A stretch of 42,026 nucleotides of DNA from Thermohalobaculum sp039178805. Lineage in GTDB: Bacteria; Pseudomonadota; Alphaproteobacteria; Rhodobacterales; Rhodobacteraceae. This document shows, in pieces, positions 22,845 through 31,238 of the stretch. The notes under the pieces were generated by a model. It worked only from the letters and a program-made list of their open reading frames with translations, did not search any database and was not told the origin of the DNA. The stretch is taken from contig JBCDFC010000009.1 in NCBI GenBank assembly GCA_039178805.1, forward strand, positions 1-42,026. The letters are read 5' to 3'. Position numbers and translations under genes: made by a program. Position 1 is the first letter of the stretch. Each line of letters begins with the position of its first letter.

Positions 22845-23521
22845 CGCCGCTCCTCTCCATCCAGGGCGCCGCTAAGCACTATCCGAGCGGGGATACGGTG
22901 GTGAAAGCGCTCGACGGCGTCTCCCTCGACCTCCATGCCGGTGAGCTCGTCGCGATCATGGGGCCATCTGGCTCCGGCAAAAGCACCTTCCTTCTGATCG
23001 CGGGTCTGATCGATCAGCCGACGATGGGCGTGGTGCGCTTCGCCGGGCAGCCCATGTCGACACGCGAAGGCGATCTCGACCGGCTCCGCGATTTCCGCCG
23101 TCAAAACATTGGCTTCGTGTTCCAGAAGGCGAACCTGATGCCGTTCCTCACAGCAGTGGAGAACGTGGCGCTGGCGATGGAGATGGACGATGTGCCGCCG
23201 GCCGACGCCCATGCCCATGCGCTCACGCTCCTCGACGGCCTCGGCCTCGGCCATCGCGCGGACAACTTGCCGAGTAGGCTTTCGGGCGGGGAGCAACAGC
23301 GCGTCTCCATCGCCCGCGCCCTTGCCAACGACCCGAAGCTGATCCTCGCGGACGAGCCGACGGCCGCCCTCGACAGCGTGCGCGGCCAGCAGGTGATCGC
23401 CCTCTTCCGCCGCATCGCCGACGAACGCGGGACCGCCGTCGCCGTCGTCACCCATGACAACCGCAACCTCGCGCTCTTCGACCGTGTCATCGCCTTCGAG
23501 GACGGCCGAGTCGTGAGCTAG
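22841..23521 (+). CDS. ABC exporter ATPase (LolD/MacB/DevA type)
   Basis: 226 residues, the usual size. Walker A is GPSGSGKST (about 46-54), the Q loop lies in GFVFQKANLMPFLTAVENV, the signature is LSGGEQQRVSIARAL, Walker B is LILADEPTAALDS and the switch His is in VVTHDNRNLALFDRV. All catalytic elements are present. It powers the preceding FtsX-type permease. The stop at 23521 ends the operon, followed by a 120-bp gap with no clear terminator. The substrate of the exporter is unknown. Confidence 0.94.
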   Translation: MTPLLSIQGAAKHYPSGDTVVKALDGVSLDLHAGELVAIMGPSGSGKSTFLLIAGLIDQPTMGVVRFAGQPMSTREGDLDRLRDFRRQNIGFVFQKANLMPFLTAVENVALAMEMDDVPPADAHAHALTLLDGLGLGHRADNLPSRLSGGEQQRVSIARALANDPKLILADEPTAALDSVRGQQVIALFRRIADERGTAVAVVTHDNRNLALFDRVIAFEDGRVVS

Positions 23522-23641
23522 GGGCGCACCTCAACAGACCCTCCCGCCGTTCTCATCGCCCGGTCTGCCTGACAGGAGTGTGACGAGTCCCGGTCGGACC
23601 AGTCACTGAGGCCGTGCCTGGTCAGCCGCCGGGGGTCCACT

Positions 23642-24670
23642 TTACCCGAGGCTCAGCGTCTCCGGCGTATCGACGACCTCAACGAACACGGCGCCTTCGC
23701 TCTCACCCCCGCTGCTGTCCCGGTCGTCGATGCCGTAGTCGCGGCCAAGGTAGCTGTCGTCGCGTGTGTAGCCCGTGATCCAGAAGTCGTCTGCGCCGCC
23801 CTCTCTGTCGTTCGCGTTCTGATCGACACCGACGCCCCGTCCCTTCGCCTCGTGGTTCGCCCCGGTGGCAGAGCCATAGCGCGCATAGGGCGCAAGATCC
23901 GTCAGCAGATGCCCCTCGACCTCAACGACCTCCAGCCTGCCCATGAACGATCCGCGCGTCGCATCGGCCCCATCGAGAAGCGCGAAGGGGATGCCGAGCA
24001 CCGCGACATCCTCGCCCCACCGCTCCGCGACGACCGCTTCGTAAAGCGCGAGCACCTCGACCGAGGGGCCCTGATAAACCCCGTTCACAGTCTCGAAGTC
24101 GTAAGCGTAAGGATGGCTGCGTTCCGTAAGCTCGTCGAGCAGCAGATACGGCGCCTCGTCCCGACCGTCCTCCAAGGCGGCGCCGGCCCCTAAGCCCTCA
24201 GCCGCTTCGGTTTTCTCAAGCGCCGGATCGGCCTCGACCAGCAGCGACAGGGTCGCTACCGCGCTCACGCCGCCATCCGCATCCCGCAGCTGATAGCTGA
24301 AGCTCGCCGTTGAAAGCCCAGGCTCCGCCAGCACGCTGACACGGCCATCGGCACCCAGCACGACCAAAAGCCCCGGGCTTGGATCTGCGACGCTGTCGAC
24401 GGTGCTGCCATCGCCGTCGGGATCGTAGCCACCGCCGAGCAGGAGGTCGGTCACATCGGCCGCCTCGCCCGGCGCCAGAAGGAGCCACGCGTCGCTTGGA
24501 TCCGGGCGTGCAGCGTCGTCCGCGCTTTCGGGAAAGTTCAGCGTGACCGGAAGCAACCCGCCTGCGTCCGCCCCTGCCGCGACCTCTTCCAGCGCCGCCG
24601 GCTTCATGACCCGCGGCTCCTGCGCGCCACCACCCGGCAGCCATGCAGCGCCCGGCTCAACAAGCAGCAT
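23642..24670 (-). CDS. Protein with a cadherin-like domain, unknown function
   Basis: 342 residues, very acidic. About residues 85-148 (LLGGGYDPDGDG, then SVLAEPGLSTASFSYQLRDADGGVSAVATLSLLVE) look like the cadherin-like/tandem-95 Ig-type domain that occurs in large surface and RTX adhesins. After it comes a region rich in Asp, Tyr and Gly (about 240-335, GVGVDQNANDREGG, YTRDDSYLGRDYGIDDRD) that might bind calcium. No signal peptide is visible at the N-terminus. ATG 24670 is the first start after an upstream in-frame stop. The N-terminus (MLLVEPGAAWLPGG) is unusual, so this may be a type-I-secreted or truncated adhesin. No secretion genes flank it. Confidence 0.6.
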   Translation of the reverse strand: MLLVEPGAAWLPGGGAQEPRVMKPAALEEVAAGADAGGLLPVTLNFPESADDAARPDPSDAWLLLAPGEAADVTDLLLGGGYDPDGDGSTVDSVADPSPGLLVVLGADGRVSVLAEPGLSTASFSYQLRDADGGVSAVATLSLLVEADPALEKTEAAEGLGAGAALEDGRDEAPYLLLDELTERSHPYAYDFETVNGVYQGPSVEVLALYEAVVAERWGEDVAVLGIPFALLDGADATRGSFMGRLEVVEVEGHLLTDLAPYARYGSATGANHEAKGRGVGVDQNANDREGGADDFWITGYTRDDSYLGRDYGIDDRDSSGGESEGAVFVEVVDTPETLSLG

Positions 24671-25081
24671 GGCGCCATCAGAGCGCTGGCTTTCCGGCCG
24701 AACATGTTCCGGGCGATCCCGGGGCGCGGGGCCATCACCGGCCCTCCCATGGCGATCAAAGAGCTATCGGGACGCAAAGCAACCGTTTCGAACGAAACTC
24801 CCAGCTATCCTTAGGACATGCCGGACCACGCTGCACTGACATTTCCGCGAAAACATGGACGGGCCGACAGGGCACACCCCAACGCCCACCCCAACGGATG
24901 TCTCGCAGGATAACGCCGGACCGAATGTCAGGAGTCCAGCATTCCGAGACCCGACTTGCCCTAGCGATCACTTTCCTCCCTCGGATGTTGCCGAGCCACC
25001 GAAATCGCCCCCATCGCGCGATTGACAGAGCGACCCAACCGAGCCGAGCGTGGAACGGGGTTGGTGAGTGGGAGTGAAGGC
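24671..25081. other. 411-bp divergent gap
   Basis: Between the cadherin-like gene and the dehydrogenase gene, so it carries both promoters. I see no repeat of either dispersed family and no clear operator. A run ATTGACAGAGCG near 25021 contains a TTGACA -35, but no convincing -10 follows. Short open frames here have no support. Confidence 0.5.
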
Positions 25082-26017
25082 ATGCGCTACGGGGTGATCG
25101 GGCTCGGCAGCCTTGGCGGCCATCTTGCGGCGAGCCTGGCCAAGGCCGGTTTCGAGGTCTGGGTGAACGATCTCGATCGGGCGCTGGCAGACCGCCACCT
25201 CGCCCTCGGCGCCCACTGGGCCGATAGCCCGGCCGCCATCGCCGCAAACACCGACGCCGTGATCACCTGCCTGCCCTCGCCGACTGCGTCCGAGGCCGTG
25301 CTCGACGCCATGCTCCCCGCGATGCGCCCAGCGGTGCGCCCTCCGGTGCGCCCCGGAACGGGCCCCGCCATGCATTGGATCGAGATGTCCACGGTCAGCC
25401 GCGCCGACGTCCTTCGCCTCGCGGAGAAAGCGGCCGCCGCCGAGATCGGCATGCTGGAGGCACCGGTTACAGGCGGCGTCCACCTCGCCGCGCGGGGCGA
25501 GATCACCGTTCTCGTCGGTGGCGACCAGGCCGTCTTCGAGACCCATCGCCCCGCATTCGACGTCATGGGAGGGCGCATCTTCCATCTCGGCCCTCTCGGT
25601 CAGGCCTCCGTCGTCAAGGTCATCACGAACATGATGGCCTTCATCCACCTGCAGTCCTGCGCCGAGGGTCTGATGCTCGCGGCCAAAGGCGGCATCGATC
25701 TTGCTACCGCTTGGCAGGCGATCGCCGCGAGTTCCGGCAACAGCTTCGTGCATGAGACGGAGGGACAACTCATCTTGAACGGAAGCTACGATATCGCCTT
25801 CACCATGGACCTCGCGCTCAAGGATCTGGGCTTTGCCAGCGGGTTCGCGCGAGAGTTCGGGCTCGACCTGCCGCTGCTCGAGCGGACGAGCACGATCTTC
25901 GAGGACGCGAAGGCGCGGTACGGCGGCCAGGCACAATCCCCGATGATCGCGCGCCTGCAGGAGGAGGCGGCCGGTCTCGACCTCAGGGCGCCGGGTTTCC
26001 CGGGCAGGCTGGAATAG
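25082..26017 (+). CDS. NAD(P)-dependent dehydrogenase, 3-hydroxyisobutyrate dehydrogenase family
   Basis: 311 residues from ATG 25082 (GAGTGGGAGTG upstream). The N-terminal Rossmann domain has GLGSLGGHLA (7-16). The substrate-binding stretch is EAPVTGGVHLAARGEITVLVGG (126-147), and K179 with N183 in VVKVITNMMAFIH are the catalytic pair. The C-terminal helical domain ends with LALKDLGFASGFAREFGLDLPL. The family reduces or oxidises beta-hydroxy acids such as 3-hydroxyisobutyrate, tartronate semialdehyde or related; the exact substrate is open. Residues 80-93 contain a small proline/arginine expansion (MRPAVRPPVRP) from a 12-bp tandem repeat. It stands alone, with a tandem-repeat gap after it. 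Confidence 0.88.
   Translation: MRYGVIGLGSLGGHLAASLAKAGFEVWVNDLDRALADRHLALGAHWADSPAAIAANTDAVITCLPSPTASEAVLDAMLPAMRPAVRPPVRPGTGPAMHWIEMSTVSRADVLRLAEKAAAAEIGMLEAPVTGGVHLAARGEITVLVGGDQAVFETHRPAFDVMGGRIFHLGPLGQASVVKVITNMMAFIHLQSCAEGLMLAAKGGIDLATAWQAIAASSGNSFVHETEGQLILNGSYDIAFTMDLALKDLGFASGFAREFGLDLPLLERTSTIFEDAKARYGGQAQSPMIARLQEEAAGLDLRAPGFPGRLE
25319..25354. repeat. 12-bp tandem repeat within the dehydrogenase gene
   Basis: Three adjacent units, GCGATGCGCCCA, GCGGTGCGCCCT and CCGGTGCGCCCC, keep the reading frame and add a repeated M/V-R-P peptide to a loop before the conserved EMSTVS strand. Confidence 0.65.
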
Positions 26018-26029
26018 GTCTGGATGCGC

Positions 26030-26073
26030 TCTGGCCGCGCCCTGACCGCGATCTGACCGCGATCTGGCCGCGC
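26030..26073. repeat. Four-copy 11-bp tandem repeat
   Basis: Four adjacent 11-bp units: TCTGGCCGCGC, CCTGACCGCGA, TCTGACCGCGA, TCTGGCCGCGC. The outer two are identical and the inner two differ by one base. It lies between the dehydrogenase stop and the DUF6502 start, 80-125 bp upstream of the latter. Confidence 0.75.
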
Positions 26074-26154
26074 GCATCGGTCGCGTGGTCGTGATTGCAC
26101 TTCCCGCCAGCTTGGGAAATATTCCCACACTGATCGAGGGACCGACCGCAAGCT

Positions 26155-27051
26155 ATGGCTGACGAGACATCCCAATCCCGCGACGCGCTATTCGCGAGTG
26201 TGCTGAAGACTGTCCTGCGCCCCTTGGTGCGGGTGCTCATCGCGCGTGGCGTCACGGCCCCGGCCCTCTATCGCGTGCTCAAGGGCGTATATGTCGAGGT
26301 GGCCGAGCAGGACTTCGCCCTCGATGGCCTCCGCCCCACGGATACCCGAATCAACCTTCTGACCGGGGTGCATCGCAAGGATATCCGCGCCATGCGCGAT
26401 GCCGACGATTCAGAGGCGGCGGCCCGCGGCGCAAGGGCCAACATCATGGCGAGCTTGATCGGCCGTTGGCTCGCCGATCCTGACCTCACGGATGATCGCG
26501 GCCGCCCGATCCCCCTCCCGCGTCAGCCTCAGGAGAACGGACCCAGCTTCGAAGCGCTCGCCCGCGCGGTCAGTACCGATATGCGTCCCCGCACCCTTCT
26601 CGATGAATTGCTTGCCCAGGGGCTGGTGACGCTCGATGACGAGGCCCGCGCAGTCGAGCTTCACCCAGAAGCACTGGTCGGGCCCGCGGATTATGCGCAA
26701 CGCGTGCACTTCTTCGTCGAGAACCTCGCCGATCATATCGAGGCTGCGGGGGCCAACCTCGCCGCCGAAGGTTCGGATCCGCCGTTCCTCGAACGCGCCG
26801 TCTTCTACAATCGCCTGACGGCGCAGTCCCTTGCAGAGATCGAGGCCGTGGCACGCAGCGATGGCGGCGCCCTTCTGGCCGCGATCAACCGCCTTGCCTT
26901 TATCCGCCAAGAAGCCGATGCCGACGCCCCAGAGGATGAGGCGGACGAGCGCTTTCGCTTCGGCATCTATTTCTACCGCGAGGCCGAGCCGGACGCCGAC
27001 GCCGAGGCCGAGCACGCAAGCGGGGACGAGGGAGACGGTAAGGATGGCTGA
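26155..27051 (+). CDS. DUF6502 family protein
   Basis: 298 residues. The first 100 residues carry the family look: RPLVRVLIARGVTAPALYRVLKGVYVEVAEQDF followed by RPTDTRINLLTGVHRKDIRAMRD. This resembles a winged-helix DNA-binding domain, then a longer helical region and a very acidic C-terminus (EADADAPEDEADERF, DADAEAEHASGDEGDGKDG). I know this as DUF6502, often found just before a DUF5666 gene. The function is not established; a regulatory or RNA/DNA-binding role is inferred. It overlaps the DUF5666 gene by 8 bp. Confidence 0.8.
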   Translation: MADETSQSRDALFASVLKTVLRPLVRVLIARGVTAPALYRVLKGVYVEVAEQDFALDGLRPTDTRINLLTGVHRKDIRAMRDADDSEAAARGARANIMASLIGRWLADPDLTDDRGRPIPLPRQPQENGPSFEALARAVSTDMRPRTLLDELLAQGLVTLDDEARAVELHPEALVGPADYAQRVHFFVENLADHIEAAGANLAAEGSDPPFLERAVFYNRLTAQSLAEIEAVARSDGGALLAAINRLAFIRQEADADAPEDEADERFRFGIYFYREAEPDADAEAEHASGDEGDGKDG

Positions 27052-28003
27052 TCTCGACAGGCGTGGCTTCCTCGCCGCAGGCGCCGCGCTAGCGCTTTCC
27101 GGTTGCGTGAGCGGTACCGAATTCGCGGGGGGCGGACGGCGCCCGCGCCCGCCCCGCACTGGCGGGATTGGCGGCACAGGCATCGTCGGGACCCTCACCG
27201 AACTCGGCAGCATCGTCGTCAACGGCCTGCGCATCGAACTCGACGACCGCACCGCCATCAGCGACGCTTTCGGCCCACTTGCCGCCGACAGCCTGACCCC
27301 GGGGCTCAGCCTCACAGTCGAGGCTGAGCGGGAGGTCGAGGATGGCCCCCTCATTGCCCGCCGTGTGCAAGTGACGCGCCCCGTCATCGGCACGGTCACA
27401 GGGAGCGGAAACGATCTTCGCGTCGCCGGTGTGCCCGTGCGCCTCCTCCCCGGTGTTGCCCAACCCGCGCCGGGCAGCCGGGTCGCGGTCAGTGGCCTTT
27501 GGAACGGGACGACCGTCGTTGCCTCGCGTCTCGACCCGGCCGGGTCGGGCCCGGACATCCTGGCGGGCGATGTCGGTCTTGCGAGCGGCGGTATCCCCCT
27601 CGTCGGTGGCCGGCCGATCCTGGGCCCAGCGGCGCGCTTCGTGCCGATGCCGGTCGCCTTCGCCACCCTCATCGGCCGTGCCACGCCGGAGGGTTTCGCC
27701 GCCGATCAGATCAGCCTCGGTCGCTTTGCGGGCAGCGTCACGGCGCTCGAGGCACTCTCGGTCGAGGGCTATCTGGAACCAGCGCCGACCGCGCCGGGCT
27801 TCGCGATCTCGGGCCTCGGGCACAGCTTCGACCCCGCCGCCCGCCTCTCAGGCTTCGAGGGCCGCTCCCTTTTTGTCGGCCCCTACACGGGCACCTTCGA
27901 CGTCGCGCTCGGCTTGCCGCTTCCCGAAGAAGCCCGCGCCCGCCGCGCCCTCCTCAGCCCCGGCTTCGACCCGCTCACCGCCGGCGCCCGCCCCGCCCGT
28001 TAG
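27044..28003 (+). CDS. DUF5666 family lipoprotein-like exported protein
   Basis: 319 residues from ATG 27044 (AAGGATG context, overlapping the DUF6502 stop). The N-terminus DRRGFLAAGAALALSGC has a twin-arginine-like start and a lipobox LSGC, suggesting a membrane-anchored lipoprotein. The body repeats beta-rich OB-like segments of the DUF5666 type (GIGGTGIVGTLTELGSIVVNG, VIGTVTGSGNDLRVAGVPVRL, RLDPAG, FAGSVTALEALSVEGYLEP). Codon overlap with DUF6502 implies joint expression. The function is unknown; proteins with this repeat are usually exported. Confidence 0.82.
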   Translation: MADLDRRGFLAAGAALALSGCVSGTEFAGGGRRPRPPRTGGIGGTGIVGTLTELGSIVVNGLRIELDDRTAISDAFGPLAADSLTPGLSLTVEAEREVEDGPLIARRVQVTRPVIGTVTGSGNDLRVAGVPVRLLPGVAQPAPGSRVAVSGLWNGTTVVASRLDPAGSGPDILAGDVGLASGGIPLVGGRPILGPAARFVPMPVAFATLIGRATPEGFAADQISLGRFAGSVTALEALSVEGYLEPAPTAPGFAISGLGHSFDPAARLSGFEGRSLFVGPYTGTFDVALGLPLPEEARARRALLSPGFDPLTAGARPAR

Positions 28004-28033
28004 TGGTTAGACGTTGACGGCACGAACCCATCC

Positions 28034-28130
28034 ACGTCATCCCCGGGCTCGACCCGGGGATCCAGAAGACCAAACGAACTCAGAGGGCTTCAGGCCAAAT
28101 GGATTGCCGGATCAAGTCCGGCAATGACGG
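28034..28130. repeat. Paired-palindrome intergenic element, copy 4 (best preserved)
   Basis: First hairpin: AT-CCCCGGG (28041-28047) with loop CTCGA and CCCGGGG (28053-28059)-AT. Second hairpin: ATTGCCGGA (28103-28111), loop TCAAG, TCCGGCAAT (28117-28125), a perfect 9-bp stem. The outer ends are ACGTCAT and ATGACGG. Confidence 0.8.
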
Positions 28131-28182
28131 TATCAAGTGTCTCGGCCAAACCACTAGGGTCAAGCACTGCCTCACGCTGCAA

Positions 28183-28211
28183 CGTCATGCCCGGGCGTGA
28201 CCCGGGCATCC
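28183..28211. repeat. Single palindrome of the same family
   Basis: CGTCATGCCCGGG, loop CGTGA, CCCGGGCATCC; the stem ATGCCCGGG is 9 bp and perfect. It corresponds to one half of the paired elements. Confidence 0.75.
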
Positions 28212-28511
28212 ACGACCCCACGAACCGGGCAGACGCCACCGGATGCCCCGCCCAAGCCCCGCCAAAGTCTCGAACATGCCCCGCCAACGCCGCGGCACAT
28301 CGTCAACGGCCCTGCCAATCCCAACGTGCCCTGCCCACGAAGCAGGCATCTCGCTGCTCCCAGCGGCGAAGTTCTGAGCGTATCGCCGCGCACAGCGGAT
28401 CATTTCATCTTCGATCTCGACAGTGCTCGACCGATGCCTGAGACTTCGCGTCGAGCCGCCCCCGCGGCGCATAGCCGGCAGTACCGGAGCCGGGCAAACA
28501 GGGAGATCGCA

Positions 28512-29561
28512 ATGATCGTTATCACTCGGGTGGCGGCCGTCGGTGGGGTCGCTGTTGGGACCGCAGTTGGCGCCGCCATGGCGCTGATGTCCGGCGCTGC
28601 CGTGGCGCAGGATCTGACGCCGTTCACCTTCGGCACGAACTGGGTCGCCCAGGCCGAGCATGGCGGCATCTACCAAGCGGTCGCCGACGGCACCTACAAC
28701 GCATGCGGCCTCGACGTGACGATCGAGGCAGGGGGCCCGCAGGTGAACGGCCGCGCCCTAATGATCGCCGGCAAGCTCGACGCCTATATGGGCGGCAACA
28801 TGCTGCAGCCCTTCCTTGCCATCGACGAAGGCATTCCCATCGTCGTCGTCGGCGCGAACATGCAGAAAGAACCGCAGGTCATGATGACCCATCCGGGTCG
28901 CGTGGCGACGTTCGAGGAGATCGGTCCCGAAGGCCTCACCATCCTCGCGGGCGATGGCGGCTTCCAAACCTACTACCCGTTCTTCGTCGAGACGGCCGGT
29001 TGGCAGCCGGAAAAGCGTGAGCCTTACACCTTCAACTCCGCCCCCTTCATCGCAGATGAGAACAAGGCGCAGCAGGGCTACGTCACATCCGAGCCCTACG
29101 CCATCGAGCAGGCCACGGGCTGGGCGCCCGATGTCTGGCTCCTCGCGGATTACGGCTTCGAGAGCTACGCCACCACCATCGAGATGATGAAGCCCTTCGT
29201 CGATGCGAACCCGGAGGTCGTCAAATGCTTCGTCGATGGCACCGCTATCGGCTGGTACAATTATCTTTACGGCGACAACGCCGCCGCCAACGAGCTGATC
29301 AAGAAAGACAATCCCGACATGACCGACGGCCAACTCGCCTTCTCGATCCAGGCCATGAAGGACTACGGCATCGTCGACTCAGGCGACGCGCTCACGCTCG
29401 GCATCAACGCCATGACCGACGAGACCATGGCCAAGTTCTTCGAGATCATGGTGGGCGCGGGCGTGATCGACGCGGATCTCGACTTCAAATCCGCCTACAC
29501 GCTCGATTTCGTTAACAAGGGTGTCGGCCTCGACATCAAGAAGAAGCTGACCGACGGCTAG
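28512..29561 (+). CDS. ABC importer substrate-binding protein, NMT1/THI5-like (NitT/TauT type)
   Basis: 349 residues from ATG 28512 with AGGGAG upstream. Signal peptide of about 32 residues (cleaved after AVA, before QDLTPF). The mature N-terminus NWVAQAEHGGIYQAVADGTY is characteristic of NMT1/THI5-like solute-binding proteins, which bind pyrimidine-like, sulfonate or related ligands. GGPQVNGRALMIAGKLDAYM matches the ligand-pocket region. Two cysteines (about 65 and 240) may form a disulfide. It starts the operon of binding protein, ATPase, permease, amidohydrolase and FAD oxidase, so the ligand is probably the substrate of the amidohydrolase; a purine- or pyrimidine-ring compound is likely. 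The specific ligand cannot be read from sequence. Confidence 0.9.
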   Translation: MIVITRVAAVGGVAVGTAVGAAMALMSGAAVAQDLTPFTFGTNWVAQAEHGGIYQAVADGTYNACGLDVTIEAGGPQVNGRALMIAGKLDAYMGGNMLQPFLAIDEGIPIVVVGANMQKEPQVMMTHPGRVATFEEIGPEGLTILAGDGGFQTYYPFFVETAGWQPEKREPYTFNSAPFIADENKAQQGYVTSEPYAIEQATGWAPDVWLLADYGFESYATTIEMMKPFVDANPEVVKCFVDGTAIGWYNYLYGDNAAANELIKKDNPDMTDGQLAFSIQAMKDYGIVDSGDALTLGINAMTDETMAKFFEIMVGAGVIDADLDFKSAYTLDFVNKGVGLDIKKKLTDG

Positions 29562-29565
29562 GCCC

Positions 29566-30354
29566 ATGGACGGCGCGCGCACAGCATCGGCGCCCCTGTT
29601 GACCATCGGCAATGTCTCGAAGGTCTTCGGGGGCCAGGTGACGGCGTTGCGCGGGATGAGCATGACGCTCGGGGAGGGGGATTTCGTCTCCCTCCTCGGG
29701 CCCTCCGGCTGCGGGAAGTCCACAGCACTCCGCCTCATCGCGGGGCTCACGCAGCCCACGACCGGCCAGATCCTTTGGCGCGAGGGCGTGGAGCCCGATC
29801 TCGGCATCGTCTTCCAGGAACCGACACTCGCGCCCTGGTCCACGGTCTTCGGCAATGTCTGGCTCCCGCTCAGGCTTCGCGGACAGTCCAAGGCAGCGGC
29901 CCGTGCCCGCGTCGAGGAGGCGATCGCTTCCGTGGGCCTCGCAGGCTTCGAGCAGGCCTACCCGCGTGAGCTTTCGGGGGGCATGAAGATGCGCGTCTCC
30001 ATCGCCCGCGCCATGGTCACGCGCCCGAAGCTCCTCCTGATGGACGAGCCCTTCGCCGCCCTCGACGAGATCACGCGCTTCAAGCTCAACAACGACGTGC
30101 TGACGCTCCAGCAGGATCTCGGCTGCACCGTCATCTTCGTCACGCATTCCGTGTTCGAGAGCGTCTTTCTCTCAAACCGCATCGTCGTCATGGCAGCCCG
30201 CCCGGGCCGCGTCGTGCACGACATCCCCAACGACGCGCCCTATCCCCGCGACGAGGCGTTCCGCACCAGCCACGACTATGTCGAACGCTGCCGCGCGGTC
30301 TCTGCCTCGCTGCGCGACGCGATGGAAATGGGCGCGGGGCACGAGGAACACTGA
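29566..30354 (+). CDS. ABC importer ATPase (NitT/TauT/SsuB type)
   Basis: 262 residues. Walker A GPSGCGKST (about 45-53), Q loop in GIVFQEPTLAPWSTVFGNV, signature LSGGMKMRVSIARAM, Walker B LLLMDEPFAALDE and the switch His in VTHSVFESVFLSNRIVVM. The signature has Met-Lys-Met where Gln-Gln-Arg is more usual, a variant known in NitT/TauT-type ATPases. It lies 4 bp after the binding-protein gene and its stop overlaps the permease start by one base. Confidence 0.94.
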   Translation: MDGARTASAPLLTIGNVSKVFGGQVTALRGMSMTLGEGDFVSLLGPSGCGKSTALRLIAGLTQPTTGQILWREGVEPDLGIVFQEPTLAPWSTVFGNVWLPLRLRGQSKAAARARVEEAIASVGLAGFEQAYPRELSGGMKMRVSIARAMVTRPKLLLMDEPFAALDEITRFKLNNDVLTLQQDLGCTVIFVTHSVFESVFLSNRIVVMAARPGRVVHDIPNDAPYPRDEAFRTSHDYVERCRAVSASLRDAMEMGAGHEEH

Positions 30355-31238
30355 TGGTCGACACCCCCCTCGCCCCAGGCGCCCAAACCGCACCACTCGG
30401 AGCCGAGACCCCCGAGATCGATCTCGATGAGCTTCGCCGCATGCGTCAACGCCGGGCCGAGCGTATCGGTGCCTGGGCCCTGCCGGTTATCGTGATCGCG
30501 GCAACCATCGGCGCCTGGCACGCTGTCGTGACGCTGAACGAGATCCCGCATTACATCCTGCCGGGCCCCGACCGCGTCGCCTCGACGCTGATCGAGGACT
30601 GGCCGATCCTCTGGGGCGCGCTCCTCGTCACCCTCCGCGTCACGATGCTGGCGCTTGCGACGGCGATCATCGCGGGCGTCGGCCTCGCGATCCTATTCTC
30701 GCTCTCGAAATGGGTGGAGATGTCGCTCTTCCCCTACGCGGTGATCCTGCAGGTCACGCCCATCGTCGCCATCGCACCGCTGATCCTGATCTATATCGAC
30801 AGCAAGATCGTGGCGCTCGTGGTCTGCGCCTGGATCGTGGCCTTTTTCCCGGTGCTCTCGAACACGACGCTCGGGCTGAACTCCGCCGACCACAATCTGC
30901 GCGACCTCTTCCGGATCTACGGCGCGTCGAAATGGCAGACGCTCAGGCTCCTGCAGATCCCCTCGGCCATGCCTTACTTCCTTGCGGGGCTCAAGATCGC
31001 GGGCGGCCTCTCGCTCATCGGTGCCATCGTCGCCGAATACGTGGCGGGCACCGCCGGCACAGGCGCAGGTCTCGCCTTCCGCATCCTCGAGGCCGGCTAC
31101 CGGCTCAACATCCCCCGGATGTTCGCGGCCCTCCTGCTGATCGCGATCACGGGCGTGGTGATCTTCGCCGCGACTTCTCTCATCCACCACCTCGTGCTTC
31201 GCAAATGGCATGAGAGCGCGATCAAGAGGGAACGGTGA
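30354..31238 (+). CDS. ABC importer permease (NitT/TauT/SsuC type)
   Basis: 294 residues. A cytoplasmic N-terminal extension (about 1-38) precedes six membrane helices. The EAA loop that docks the ATPase is visible as DLFRIYGASKWQTLRLLQIP (about 181-200), followed by GLKIAGGLSLIGAIVAEYV. It completes the importer with its two neighbours. The stop overlaps the amidohydrolase gene by 4 bp, a strong sign that the imported compound is deaminated or ring-opened in the same operon. Confidence 0.93.
   Translation: MVDTPLAPGAQTAPLGAETPEIDLDELRRMRQRRAERIGAWALPVIVIAATIGAWHAVVTLNEIPHYILPGPDRVASTLIEDWPILWGALLVTLRVTMLALATAIIAGVGLAILFSLSKWVEMSLFPYAVILQVTPIVAIAPLILIYIDSKIVALVVCAWIVAFFPVLSNTTLGLNSADHNLRDLFRIYGASKWQTLRLLQIPSAMPYFLAGLKIAGGLSLIGAIVAEYVAGTAGTGAGLAFRILEAGYRLNIPRMFAALLLIAITGVVIFAATSLIHHLVLRKWHESAIKRER

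Larger units (their letters stand above)
28004..28511. other. Gap with two palindromic elements before the ABC-importer operon
   Basis: 508 bp between the DUF5666 stop and the substrate-binding-protein start. The left half carries the best-preserved paired palindrome (28034-28130) and a single palindrome (28183-28211). The right half (28215-28511) must hold the promoter of the purine/pyrimidine-like importer; I see no clear operator. A long open frame running through from 28197 is an N-terminal extension of the next gene, not a separate gene. Confidence 0.6.

Noticed and set aside
21705..23521. Naming the exporter MacAB or LolCDE
   Set aside because: The ATPase and permease are separate and a membrane-fusion protein is present, so neither the fused MacB nor the Lol system fits exactly; substrate unknown.
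28021..28215. CRISPR array
   Set aside because: The palindromic units are few, differently spaced and paired as hairpins, with no regular spacers and no cas genes.
28197..28511. N-terminal extension of the ABC substrate-binding protein
   Set aside because: The extension is Pro/Arg-rich and overlaps a palindromic element; ATG 28512 has a good ribosome site and begins a normal signal peptide.
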